Of a stretch of 64,000 bases of DNA, positions 26,082 through 35,465 are shown piece after piece. This DNA is from Clostridia bacterium. GTDB lineage: Bacteria > Bacillota > Clostridia > Oscillospirales > Acutalibacteraceae. The stretch spans positions 186,001 to 250,000 of the forward strand of contig JAFTWB010000006.1 of NCBI GenBank assembly GCA_017465505.1, read 5' to 3'. A program made the translations under genes and the position numbers. Position 1 is the first letter of the stretch, and each line of letters begins with the position of its first letter. Under the pieces are notes generated by a model. That model saw only the letters and a program-made list of their open reading frames with translations, was not told the DNA's origin and made no database searches.

Positions 26082-26610
26082 AAACCGACTTGACTGGTAT
26101 TCGGTTTATATTTATTACCGGGGCAGTGAATTAACCTATGAGATTCTTTTCCCCGGTGAGCCTATGCTTTTCTCGGGAGAGAGTATAAATGGTGCAGATG
26201 TTTATTATAAGTCCGTTCCTGCTGACGTAGAAGGAATTATTTTTGTAGATAGTTGTGGTACTCATACATCAAACATCACCCAAAATATCCTTGATGGTTC
26301 ACGTTTTACTGCTGAACGATCAGACGACGCATATAACGCAGTAACCCTTTTTGTTCCCAATATTACCGAAAATCTTACAGACCCTGTTGAAGTCACAGAG
26401 GTTACCGAAGAAGTTTCTTCTGCTACTTCGGTAACAACTACTACCGCAGATAAAACCGAAGTCACAACTTCTTTAACAGAAACACAGACTCAGACAGTTA
26501 CCTTTACAGAGCCTGTTAAGTATATCTCGGGAGATGTTAATCTCGACTTTAAAGTTAATATCAAAGACGCAACCTTTATTCAGAAAAAAATCGCAGGCAT
26601 AATCCAATAA
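26062..26610 (+). pseudogene. 5'-truncated CBM26 starch-binding / half-dockerin remnant
   Basis: An open frame runs from a TGA at 26059-26061 to a TAA at 26608-26610. It has no signal peptide and no convincing start; the first ATG (26164) falls inside the domain, with GGTGAG only 3 bp before it. Translation from 26074 gives YFENRLDWYSVYIYY, FPGEPM and GIIFVDSCGTHTSNI, the layout of a CBM26 starch-binding module (aromatic start, W-x-x-V-Y-x-Y, PG-x-x-M, I-I-F). A Thr/Glu-rich linker follows, then a single dockerin repeat (DVNLDFKVNIKD-AT-x-IQK) where dockerins normally have two. It reads as the tail of a secreted starch-binding dockerin protein whose 5' part was lost. Leaderless translation cannot be excluded. 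Confidence 0.6.
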
Positions 26611-26613
26611 AAC

Positions 26614-26651
26614 AAACCGCAAGGCAGATGTTTGTCTTGCGGTTTTAGTTT
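26614..26651. terminator. Bidirectional terminator between the remnant and the LysM gene
   Basis: AACCGCAAG pairs with CTTGCGGTT (26614-26644), with extra pairs CA/TG inside. TTTAGTTTTTT follows on the plus strand. The minus strand reads TTTGTTTTATT after the hairpin. Confidence 0.85.
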
Positions 26652-26653
26652 TT

Positions 26654-26968
26654 TCAAGGCTTTAGTCTTAGCTTCTGACCGGGATAAATTGCGTTGGGAT
26701 TTGTAAGATTATTGTAAGCTATAATATCATTTACAGAAACGGAATATCTTCTTGCAATGCTCCAGACTGTGTCACCGGGGCGAACAATATAAACCGTCGG
26801 CATATCAGGCGGAATTTTAGCGGGAATTTTAAGCACAAGCCCGGGAATTATAAATTCGGGATTCTCAATATCATTGAGCCTTACTATCTCATCAACAGTA
26901 GTCCCGAAGAAGTTGGCAATACCCCAGAGGGTGTTACCGGGCATAACCGAATAAAGTGTGTAGTCCAA
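26654..26968 (-). CDS. Small protein of two LysM domains
   Basis: A chain of 104 aa made almost entirely of two LysM peptidoglycan/chitin-binding domains. The first contains Y-S-V-M-P-G-N-T-L-W-G-I-A (about 5-48), and the second V-Y-I-V-R-P-G-D-T-V-W-S-I-A (about 58-103), joined by a short Pro-rich linker (AKIPPDMPT). No signal peptide or catalytic domain is present. I chose TTG 26968 because AAAGGGGG lies 7 bp upstream; the GTG at 26986 lies at the edge of that site. Similar two-LysM proteins in Clostridia are associated with the spore or cell envelope, but export here is unexplained. Confidence 0.8.
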   Translation of the reverse strand: MDYTLYSVMPGNTLWGIANFFGTTVDEIVRLNDIENPEFIIPGLVLKIPAKIPPDMPTVYIVRPGDTVWSIARRYSVSVNDIIAYNNLTNPNAIYPGQKLRLKP

Positions 26969-26994
26969 TGTTTTACCCCCTTTCACTTACATAA

Positions 26995-28332
<1,338 letters not shown>

Positions 28333-28377
28333 AAAGACAATATGGCAAAATTAACGAAAAATTAAGGAAATTTTCTA

Positions 28378-28420
28378 CACGGAAATCGTATATTAAGTAC
28401 GGTTTCCGTCTTTATTTATT
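28378..28420 (+). terminator. Terminator after eno
   Basis: A 12-bp stem ACGGAAATCGTA/TACGGTTTCCGT (28379-28409, one G-T pair) with a 7-base loop, followed by CTTTATTTATT. Confidence 0.85.
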
Positions 28421-28427
28421 CCTTGGT

Positions 28428-28455
28428 TTGTGGTATATTATCTATGTATTATAAT
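28428..28455 (+). promoter_or_regulatory. Possible promoter for the cytoplasmic pullulanase
   Basis: TATAAT at 28450-28455, with TTGTGG 16 bp upstream. The -35 match is poor, but this is the only candidate between the eno terminator and the start at 28488. Confidence 0.45.
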
Positions 28456-28487
28456 TTGAGCAAATATTGCTCCTTAATGGTGATTTT

Positions 28488-30494
28488 ATGATTAACACAA
28501 TTAACACAGATTCAAAAGTTCCTAAACTGGATATGGGTGCACCTGTCCACAAGCTGGATAAGTTTGCTTATTTCGGCAACGATTTAGGTGCAGTTTACTC
28601 CAAAGAGAAAACAACTTTTACGTTTTGGTCACCTGAGGCTCTTTCTGTTAAAGTAAAGCTTTTTGCTACAGGCAGTGACAGCGAAGAAGGTGCTAAGGTT
28701 ATCGCTGAGCTTCCTATGACTCAGACTGATGAAAACGTATGGCGTGCCGAATATAAAGGCGACCACAAAAATGAGTACTATACCTATGTAATCAACTTTA
28801 AAGATAAAACAACCGAAACTGTTGATATCTACGCTAAAGCAGCAGGTGTCAACGGTAACAGAGGTATGATTGTTGACCTTGAATCCACTAATCCCACAGG
28901 ATGGGACGAGGATAAGCACATCTTCTTAAAGAGTGCAACAGACGCCATTGTCTGGGAAATCCACGTTAAGGATTTTTCTCACTCAGCCTCTTCCGGCGTA
29001 ACTGAAGCAAACAGAGGTAAATATCTTGCCTTTACCGAGAGTACCACACTTTTTGGCGAGGGGATAGTTCCTACTTGTGTAGATTATCTTAAAAATCTTG
29101 GTGTTACTCACGTTCAGATTACTCCTTTCTACGACTACGGTTCAGTTGACGAAAGCAAAAATGACGATTCCTATAACTGGGGCTACGACCCAAAAAACTA
29201 TAACGTTCCCGAGGGTAGCTATTCCACAAATCCCTTTGACGGTAATGTAAGAATTACCGAGTGCAAGCAGATGATCAAAGCTCTGCACGACGCAGGTATC
29301 GGCGTAATTATGGACGTTGTTTATAACCACACCTACGAAGGTGAAGGTTCTTTCTTCAATCTTTCCGTTCCTAAGTATTACCACCGTTTCAATGCTGACG
29401 GCTCCTGGTCAAACGGCTCAGGTTGCGGTAACGATACAGCCTCCGAGCACCTTATGTACAGAAAGTTTATGATTGACTCTGTTCTTTACTGGGCTAAGGA
29501 GTATCACGTTGACGGCTTCCGTTTTGACCTTATGGGTCTTCACGACGCTCACACAATGAATCTTATCCGCCAGACTCTTGATTATGAATTTGGTAAGGAT
29601 AATATCATCCTTTACGGTGAAGGCTGGCATATGGGCACTGCTTGTCCCTGTGGTACAGTGATGGCTAATCAGGGCGCAATCCGCTCAATGCCGGGCGTTG
29701 GTGCTTTCAATGACAACATTCGTGACGCTATTAAGGGCAGTGTATTCGGAGCTTACGATAAGGGCTTTGTTCAGTGCGGTGCTTCTGCCGAAAAAATCAA
29801 AAGCGGTATTCTTGCAGAAACAACATCCTGGGCAGGCAAGGCTGCTCAGTGCGTAAACTACGCTTCCTGCCACGATAACTATGCTCTTTACGATAAGCTT
29901 ATTTTAAGCGAACGTGGGGGAAAGGGCTATGCCGAGCGTTTTGACTATCTTGTTGCTATGACAAAGCTCTCAGCTGCAATTGTCCTCACATCTCAGGGTA
30001 TTCCTTTCTTCCTTGCAGGTGAAGAAATCTGCCGTACAAAATTCGGTGACGAAAACAGCTTCCGTTCCTCTGCCAAAGTAAACGAAATCGACTGGGAAAA
30101 CACAGGTCATTATGCCGACCTTATCCTTTACTATCAGGGCCTTATCCGCCTGAGAAAGCGTCTTTCTGCTCTCAGAGGTGCAAATGAAGTTTCAGACAAG
30201 GCAAACTTCAAGTTTATTGATACCGCTATGCCTTGCATTTCTTATGTTACAAATTTCAATGAAGATGGCGTAAATGGTTATATTTTTGTTGCTCTCAACC
30301 CTTGCGATTATGACGTTCGCATAAATCTTGCCGACACAGGACTTTCCAAAGACACAAAATGGATTGCTGTGGCTAATAAGCACAGTGCAGGTACAGCTCC
30401 CCTTATGGCTATTTCCGAGCTTGCTCTTGTTGAAAGCAAAAGTGCTCTCATCCTTATTGATGAAAAAGCATATAAACAACTTTTCAAAAGGTAA
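28488..30494 (+). CDS. Type I pullulanase, cytoplasmic (GH13)
   Basis: GH13 debranching enzyme (668 aa) that cuts alpha-1,6 bonds in pullulan, limit dextrins or glycogen. There is no signal peptide, so it should act inside the cell. The N-terminal CBM48-like domain (TTFTFWSPEALSVKVKLF, about 42-110) precedes the (beta/alpha)8 barrel. Type I pullulanase signature YNWGYDP at 229-235; GH13 regions DVVYNHTY near 276, GFRFDLMGLHD near 343 (nucleophile Asp347), LYGEGW with acid/base Glu378, and SCHDN near 456. A C-terminal beta domain closes the chain. I chose ATG 28488 (GGTGAT upstream) over the longer frame. It is a tandem paralogue of the secreted gene that follows. Confidence 0.93.
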   Translation: MINTINTDSKVPKLDMGAPVHKLDKFAYFGNDLGAVYSKEKTTFTFWSPEALSVKVKLFATGSDSEEGAKVIAELPMTQTDENVWRAEYKGDHKNEYYTYVINFKDKTTETVDIYAKAAGVNGNRGMIVDLESTNPTGWDEDKHIFLKSATDAIVWEIHVKDFSHSASSGVTEANRGKYLAFTESTTLFGEGIVPTCVDYLKNLGVTHVQITPFYDYGSVDESKNDDSYNWGYDPKNYNVPEGSYSTNPFDGNVRITECKQMIKALHDAGIGVIMDVVYNHTYEGEGSFFNLSVPKYYHRFNADGSWSNGSGCGNDTASEHLMYRKFMIDSVLYWAKEYHVDGFRFDLMGLHDAHTMNLIRQTLDYEFGKDNIILYGEGWHMGTACPCGTVMANQGAIRSMPGVGAFNDNIRDAIKGSVFGAYDKGFVQCGASAEKIKSGILAETTSWAGKAAQCVNYASCHDNYALYDKLILSERGGKGYAERFDYLVAMTKLSAAIVLTSQGIPFFLAGEEICRTKFGDENSFRSSAKVNEIDWENTGHYADLILYYQGLIRLRKRLSALRGANEVSDKANFKFIDTAMPCISYVTNFNEDGVNGYIFVALNPCDYDVRINLADTGLSKDTKWIAVANKHSAGTAPLMAISELALVESKSALILIDEKAYKQLFKR

Positions 30495-30497
30495 TTC

Positions 30498-30519
30498 TCT
30501 GCTTTTGGGATAAAGCAGA
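30498..30519 (+). other. Short hairpin between the two pullulanase genes
   Basis: TCTGCTTT pairs with AAAGCAGA around a 6-base loop, but no T-run follows. It may be a processing or stability stem and not a full terminator. The downstream gene starts 34 bp later with an ideal AGGAGGT site. Confidence 0.4.
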
Positions 30520-30552
30520 TTTACATTATTTATTTTAATAGGAGGTAATTCT

Positions 30553-33500
30553 ATGAAACTCAGAAAAATCCTTTCGATTTTGCTGGCAGTTATGATGGTT
30601 TTAAGCACACTTAGCCTTCTTTCTGTTTCTGCAGAATCTGAGGTAGCCAACAACAACCCCTATTCGGTTGCAGCAATGGAGCTCGACGAGCTTTATGCTT
30701 ATGATGGCGACGATCTCGGTAGCACATACACTCCCGAGGCAACAACTTTCAAGGTATGGTCACCCACAGCTGAGAAGGTTGTACTTAACCTTTATGCCAC
30801 AGGTAGTGACGAAGAAGATGGCGCTGCTGACCTTGGCTCTTACGAGATGACTCTTGACGAAACAACAGGCGTATGGTCTGTTACAGTTGAGGGCGATCTT
30901 CTCAACGTTTACTACACATACGAAGTTTCTACTGTTGCTCTTGTAACAGGCGTTAAGAAAACTAACGAAGTATGCGACATCTATGCTCAGGCAGTAGGTG
31001 TAAATGGTAACCGTGCAATGGTAGTTGACCTTGACTCCACAGACCCCGAGGGTTGGGAGAACGACAAGCTCGTTTTAGTTGACGAGCAGACAGATGCTAT
31101 CGTCTGGGAAGTTGTTGTTCGTGACTTCTCTAACCACGAGTCTTCCGGTGTAAGTGAAGCAAACCGCGGTAAGTTCCTTGCTTTCACAGAAAAGGGCACA
31201 ACAGTTAACGGCGAGGGTAACATTTCCACTTGTGTTGACTACCTCAAGGAGCTTGGCGTAACTCACGTTCAGATTAACCCCTTCTACGATTTTGCTTCCA
31301 TTAAGGAAGATCAGGATCTTGCTAACCAGTACAACTGGGGTTATGACCCCAAAAACTACAACGTTCCCGAGGGTAGCTATTCTTCTAACCCCTATGACGG
31401 TAACGTTAGAATCAGAGAGTGTAAGCAGATGATTCAGGCTCTCCACGAGGCTGGTATCGGCGTTATTATGGACGTTGTATATAACCACACTTACGCTTCC
31501 GAAACATCTTTCTTCCAGATGACAGTTCCCAACTACTACTACCGCTTCAACGCTCAGGGTGGTTGGTCTGCAGGTTCCGGTTGCGGTAACGATACAGCTT
31601 CCGAGCGTGCAATGTTCAGAAAGTTTATGATCGACTCCTGCCGTTACTGGGTAGAAGAGTATCACGTTGACGGCTTCCGTTTTGACCTTATGGGTCTTCA
31701 CGACGCTGAAACAATGAACCTCATCAGAGAAGATCTGGACACAATCGACGAAGATATCATTATGTACGGCGAAGGCTGGAATATGTCTTCCACATTTGAC
31801 CCTGTAACCTGTGCAGGTACAAAGACTCTTGGTGCTTCTCAGACAAATGCTGCTTCCGTTGACTCCAGAATCGGTATGTTCAACGACCAGATCCGTGACG
31901 CTCTTAAGGGTAACGTATTCTCCAACACAGCAACAGGCTTCCTCCAGGGCTCTAAGTCCTGCTATGAGGGTATCGCATACGGTGTTCGTGCAAATACATT
32001 CGGTAAAGGTGGCACTTGGACTCCCCAGACTCCTGAGCAGTGCGTAACTTATGTATCCTGCCACGATAACCACACACTTTATGACAGACTCGTTGCTTCA
32101 ACACGTGGCGAAGACGCTGACTACAGAGTAAGATATGCAGACCTTATCGAAATGAACAAGATGTCTGCAGCTATTATCCTTACATCTCAGGGTACATCCT
32201 TCTTCGTAGCAGGTGAAGAGCTTGCTCGTTCCAAGGATGGCGACCACAACTCTTACTCCTCTCCCGTAGAGGTTAACGAAATTGACTGGAATCTCGCAGT
32301 TTCCAACGCAGACCTCGTTTCTTACTACAGAGGCCTCATCGATATCAGAAAGAACTTTGCTCCTTTCACAGACGCAACAGGCAACTATTCCTCTAACTAT
32401 AAGTTCGCAACATCTCTCTCCAGCGTAGAAAGCTACATTGCTTACATTGTAGACAACGACGTTGAAGGTCAGTGGGACAAGGTTGCTGTTATGGCTAACT
32501 CTCTTGTAAACGAATCTCAGGTTGTATCTCTTCCTGATGTTGGCGTTAGCGAGTGGGTTGTTATCGCTGATGAGAACAGTGCAGGCGTTTCTGAAATTAT
32601 GGTAGTAACTGACAACCAGTTCGAGCTCGCACCCTCCAGTGCTATGATCGCTGTTGACAAGGCAAGCTTCGACGCAATTGCTCTTGAGTCTACAGATTCC
32701 AAGGTTACAGTTAAACACGTTGACGCAAAGACAAATGAAGTTCTCACAACTCAGACAATCACAGGCGAAATCGGCAAGGGCTATGAAACTGCTCTTGACT
32801 CTTCCTTAAGCCTTGAGTACGAGCTTGACCGCGTTGAGGGCGAAGCTAAGGGCACATTCACAGAGGAAGACCAGACTGTTACTTACTACTACAACTATTA
32901 CGTTGCTCCTTCCTTCAAGAACAATGATGTAACAGGTGACGGTAAGATTAACATCAAGGACGCTACTGCTATCCAGAAGCACCTTGCTAAGGTTGAAATC
33001 TTAACAGACGCTCAGGTTGCTCTTGCTGACTACGACTACACAGGTAAGGTTAACGTTAAGGACGCTACTGCTCTTCAGAAGCACCTTGCTAACTTCAAGA
33101 TCAGCATTGGTACAGTTATCACAAACTTCTACGCTTATAACGAAAGCGGCGATAAGGTTACAGTTGCTCCTTCCGTAGAGAAGAAGTACAAGGTAGGCTC
33201 CGACTACAAGACAGAGTCTATTGCTATCGAGCTTTATGAGCTTAAGGAAACACCTGCTAACGCAGAGGGTGTTGTTGCAGTTGGTACAACAAACGTTGAT
33301 TACATCTACAACTACGCTGCAAGCGGTATCAAGGTTCACGCAATCCACCTCAATCCTGAAGAGACTTGGGTACCCAGCCTCTGGGCTTGGGATCCTGTTT
33401 CCGGCACTAACGCATTTTCAACTTGGCCCGGCGTTGCTATGATGGAAGAAGGCGACGGTTGGTTCTCCATCGATGCAGCACTTCCCGAGGGTTGCACCTA

Positions 33501-33675
33501 CGGTATCATCATCAACGCAGGCGGCTCACCCCAGACTGCTGATATGCTTGGTAACACAGCTGAGGAAATCTGGGTTGTAATCGATGACTATAACATCGCT
33601 GACAAGACAGAGTTCGTTACAATCTACACAGAGAAGCCCGATATGGACGCTCTCCGTGCAGAGGTTGTTGCTTAA
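30553..33675 (+). CDS. Secreted multi-domain type I pullulanase with internal dockerin and CBM26
   Basis: Exported starch-debranching enzyme (1040 aa). Signal peptide 1-28; CBM48-like domain about 58-130; GH13 barrel with YNWGYDP at 260-266, DVVYNH at 307-312, GFRFDLMG at 374-381 (nucleophile Asp378), acid/base Glu407 in YGEGW and SCHDN at 502-506; a beta domain to about 705; a MucBP-like repeat (about 716-783, ending TVTYYYNYY); a two-repeat dockerin (791-848); a second MucBP-like repeat (about 855-921); and a CBM26-like starch-binding module (about 926-1012; SLWAWDP, NAFSTWPG, QTAD). The second dockerin loop reads DYDYTGKVNVKD, with Thr where the first loop has Asp. Codons are as biased as in ribosomal genes, implying high expression. 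Start ATG 30553, with AGGAGGT upstream. Probably part of an amylosome-like complex. Confidence 0.93.
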   Translation: MKLRKILSILLAVMMVLSTLSLLSVSAESEVANNNPYSVAAMELDELYAYDGDDLGSTYTPEATTFKVWSPTAEKVVLNLYATGSDEEDGAADLGSYEMTLDETTGVWSVTVEGDLLNVYYTYEVSTVALVTGVKKTNEVCDIYAQAVGVNGNRAMVVDLDSTDPEGWENDKLVLVDEQTDAIVWEVVVRDFSNHESSGVSEANRGKFLAFTEKGTTVNGEGNISTCVDYLKELGVTHVQINPFYDFASIKEDQDLANQYNWGYDPKNYNVPEGSYSSNPYDGNVRIRECKQMIQALHEAGIGVIMDVVYNHTYASETSFFQMTVPNYYYRFNAQGGWSAGSGCGNDTASERAMFRKFMIDSCRYWVEEYHVDGFRFDLMGLHDAETMNLIREDLDTIDEDIIMYGEGWNMSSTFDPVTCAGTKTLGASQTNAASVDSRIGMFNDQIRDALKGNVFSNTATGFLQGSKSCYEGIAYGVRANTFGKGGTWTPQTPEQCVTYVSCHDNHTLYDRLVASTRGEDADYRVRYADLIEMNKMSAAIILTSQGTSFFVAGEELARSKDGDHNSYSSPVEVNEIDWNLAVSNADLVSYYRGLIDIRKNFAPFTDATGNYSSNYKFATSLSSVESYIAYIVDNDVEGQWDKVAVMANSLVNESQVVSLPDVGVSEWVVIADENSAGVSEIMVVTDNQFELAPSSAMIAVDKASFDAIALESTDSKVTVKHVDAKTNEVLTTQTITGEIGKGYETALDSSLSLEYELDRVEGEAKGTFTEEDQTVTYYYNYYVAPSFKNNDVTGDGKINIKDATAIQKHLAKVEILTDAQVALADYDYTGKVNVKDATALQKHLANFKISIGTVITNFYAYNESGDKVTVAPSVEKKYKVGSDYKTESIAIELYELKETPANAEGVVAVGTTNVDYIYNYAASGIKVHAIHLNPEETWVPSLWAWDPVSGTNAFSTWPGVAMMEEGDGWFSIDAALPEGCTYGIIINAGGSPQTADMLGNTAEEIWVVIDDYNIADKTEFVTIYTEKPDMDALRAEVVA

Positions 33676-33709
33676 TAAGTTAATATCTGTCATTTCCTGA
33701 CATAAAGTT

Positions 33710-33740
33710 ACCGCCCTGAGCTTAGCTCAGGGCGGTTTCT
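33710..33740 (+). terminator. Terminator after the secreted pullulanase
   Basis: ACCGCCCTGAGC pairs perfectly with GCTCAGGGCGGT (33710-33736) around TTA, followed by TTCTG. The tail is not a clean T-run, but the stem is very stable. It could also serve the convergent dehydrogenase gene. Confidence 0.8.
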
Positions 33741-33747
33741 GTATATA

Positions 33748-34695
33748 TTAAACTATTCTGTTTTTTCTTTCGTCCTTGTAAAAGCTTTCTATGTTTTCAC
33801 CAATCATTTTTATACACCTGTTTCGGGCTTCGAAAGAACCCCAAGCCATATGAGGGGTAAGACATACATTATCATAACCAAGAATTTTCGTAAAAGGGTG
33901 TGTCTCTGTAAAAGGCTCAACAGAGTAAACGTCAACTCCAAGTCCGCCGATTTTTTTCTCCATAATAGCTTCTGCCAGAGCAGCTTCGTCTGTTACCGCA
34001 CCTCGTGCAGTGTTTATAAGAATTGCGTTGCTTTTCATCGAAGCGATTCTCTCTCGGTTAATAAGATTTCTTGTTTCCTCACTAAGAGGAACGTGGAGAG
34101 AAATAATGTCACATTCCTTGCAGATTGTGTCAATGTCAGCTAACGTGAAATTACCTTCCTGTTTTCTTCTGCACATAAGGACCTTGCAACCGAAGGCTTT
34201 TGCAATCTCGGCAACCTTTGTACCGATTCCGCCGCCTCCAACAACACCCCAGGTAAGGGAAGAAAGCTCGTGATAAACAGGAGTCAGCTTGTTGGCAACA
34301 CCGGACTTTGAGTATTTTCCGCTGTTTACAAAGCTCTCATACTCTTTAAGATGTGTCACAAGGCTCAGTGCAAGAGAAAGAGTAACTTGAGCTACACTGT
34401 CGGTAGAATAACCGGGCACATTGCAAACTGCAATGGAGTTTTCTTTGCAATACTCGCAGTCGATGTTATCATAACCCGTAGCCGCAACACAAATAACCTT
34501 AAGACTCTTTGCGTTACTTAGGTTTTTACGGTTCAGCTTGATTTTATTTATTATTACAACATCAGCGTTTTGGATTCTTTCTGCAACCAAGTGAGCAGGT
34601 GTAGTTTCAAAGGTTTCAACCTCTCCTAAAGCATAAATAGGGGAAAGGTCAATATCTTCTCCCAATGTGCTTTTATCCAGTACAACAATTTTCAT
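33748..34695 (-). CDS. D-isomer 2-hydroxyacid dehydrogenase
   Basis: NAD-dependent cytoplasmic dehydrogenase (315 aa) of the 2-hydroxyacid family. The Rossmann site is WGVVGGGGIGTKVAEIAKAF near residue 146. The catalytic set is visible: Arg in INTARGAVTDE near 230, Glu in GLGVDVYSVEPF near 255, and His in LTPHMAWGS near 283. W-G-S after the His resembles hydroxypyruvate/glycerate dehydrogenases more than lactate dehydrogenases; the substrate is not certain. I chose ATG 34695 because the in-frame GTG at 34707 lies within the AAAAGGTGA ribosome site. It starts 8 bp after folT, so it should be co-transcribed with it under the THF riboswitch. Confidence 0.85.
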   Translation of the reverse strand: MKIVVLDKSTLGEDIDLSPIYALGEVETFETTPAHLVAERIQNADVVIINKIKLNRKNLSNAKSLKVICVAATGYDNIDCEYCKENSIAVCNVPGYSTDSVAQVTLSLALSLVTHLKEYESFVNSGKYSKSGVANKLTPVYHELSSLTWGVVGGGGIGTKVAEIAKAFGCKVLMCRRKQEGNFTLADIDTICKECDIISLHVPLSEETRNLINRERIASMKSNAILINTARGAVTDEAALAEAIMEKKIGGLGVDVYSVEPFTETHPFTKILGYDNVCLTPHMAWGSFEARNRCIKMIGENIESFYKDERKNRIV

Positions 34696-34703
34696 ATTTT
34701 TTG

Positions 34704-35258
34704 TCACCTTTTAAGTTGATTGTTTAGTCTGCCAATAACTGTTTTTTCAAAGAGGATAATCAAAGCAATTTCAATGGGTATGGCAATAAGAGTTTTAATT
34801 CCTCTTGTACCTGCACTTATCCAGAAAGCTTTGGAAAACTGGATGTAAAGCCACAGTGAACCTAAAGCGATTTCTACAAATACTCCTGCCACAATTTCAC
34901 ATATAATTAGTGAAGGAATAAAACGCTTGCTTTCATACAAAAACAAACCGTAAAGAAGACCCACCAGAAGTCCGTTTACTGTCCATCCCGGAAAGTATGC
35001 TCCCATAGGTGCAAGTAAAAAGCAGAAAATATCGCCCAACGCTCCTATAAGGGAAGAAGCCACAGGTCCGCAAAGTATACCTGCAATGGCTACAGGCAGA
35101 AAAGAAAAGCCTATTTTAATGTCAGGTGAAATCGCTAAGGTTAAATTTGAAAAATAACCGATTACAATTCTCAGGGCTAAAAGCATACCACAGACCGCAA
35201 GAGTCTGGGGCTTTTTTAAAAGTTTTGCTGAACTGACAAATTTTTGTGAAATACTCAC
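34704..35258 (-). CDS. folT: Folate ECF transporter S-component
   Basis: Membrane substrate-binding subunit (184 aa, about six hydrophobic segments) of an energy-coupling-factor importer for folates. It keeps the S-component pattern: an N-terminal AVCGMLLALRIVIGYF segment (the A-x-x-x-A-type coupling face), GFSFLPVAIAGILCGP, and GALGDIFCFLLAP-x-x-x-x-x-P-G. I set the start at GTG 35258, which has an ideal CAGGAGGT 7 bp upstream; the longer frame would run back into the THF riboswitch terminator. The energising EcfAAT genes are not in the window. The riboswitch upstream fixes folate as the likely substrate. Confidence 0.88.
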   Translation of the reverse strand: MSISQKFVSSAKLLKKPQTLAVCGMLLALRIVIGYFSNLTLAISPDIKIGFSFLPVAIAGILCGPVASSLIGALGDIFCFLLAPMGAYFPGWTVNGLLVGLLYGLFLYESKRFIPSLIICEIVAGVFVEIALGSLWLYIQFSKAFWISAGTRGIKTLIAIPIEIALIILFEKTVIGRLNNQLKR

Positions 35259-35291
35259 TGTGCAAACCTCCTGTGTTTGCCGCAAAAAAAG

Positions 35292-35325
35292 AAAAAGGCG
35301 AAACTGCAAAATCAGTCCGCCTAAG
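35292..35325 (-). terminator. Riboswitch terminator upstream of folT
   Basis: On the minus strand AGGCG..ACTG pairs with CAGT..CGCCT (35295-35322), followed by TTTTTCTTTTTTT. It is the expression platform of the THF riboswitch next to it. Confidence 0.82.
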
Positions 35326-35332
35326 CTCATTT

Positions 35333-35427
35333 TCAGCGGGATGCAAGCCTGATACCGCGAGTTATACTCTTCGTCCAATCGGCAACTCCCCGTCCGATGG
35401 GCACTTTACGCACCAGGCTCTACTCTG
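35333..35427 (-). promoter_or_regulatory. Tetrahydrofolate (THF) riboswitch
   Basis: Read on the minus strand, the aptamer begins AGAGTAGA and contains GCGTAAAGTG, GGGGAGTTGCC, CGAAGAGT, GCGGT and the closing GCATCCCGCT, in the order and spacing of the THF motif. The P1 strands are at the two ends and the pairing partners GCCTG..CAGGC are present. A terminator lies between it and folT, so folate binding should turn off folT and the dehydrogenase behind it. Confidence 0.88.
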
Positions 35428-35465
35428 TTTTTTTATATAATAAACCTATATTTTATTTTTGTCAA

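Noticed and set aside
26164..26610. Intact 148-aa CBM/dockerin gene from ATG 26164
   Set aside because: The ATG is in the middle of the CBM26-like module, the ribosome site is too close, and there is no signal peptide for an exported-type protein.
31075..32073. Long open frame (332 codons) on the minus strand inside the secreted pullulanase
   Set aside because: It is the shadow of a gene with very strong codon bias, has no ribosome site, and matches no protein pattern.
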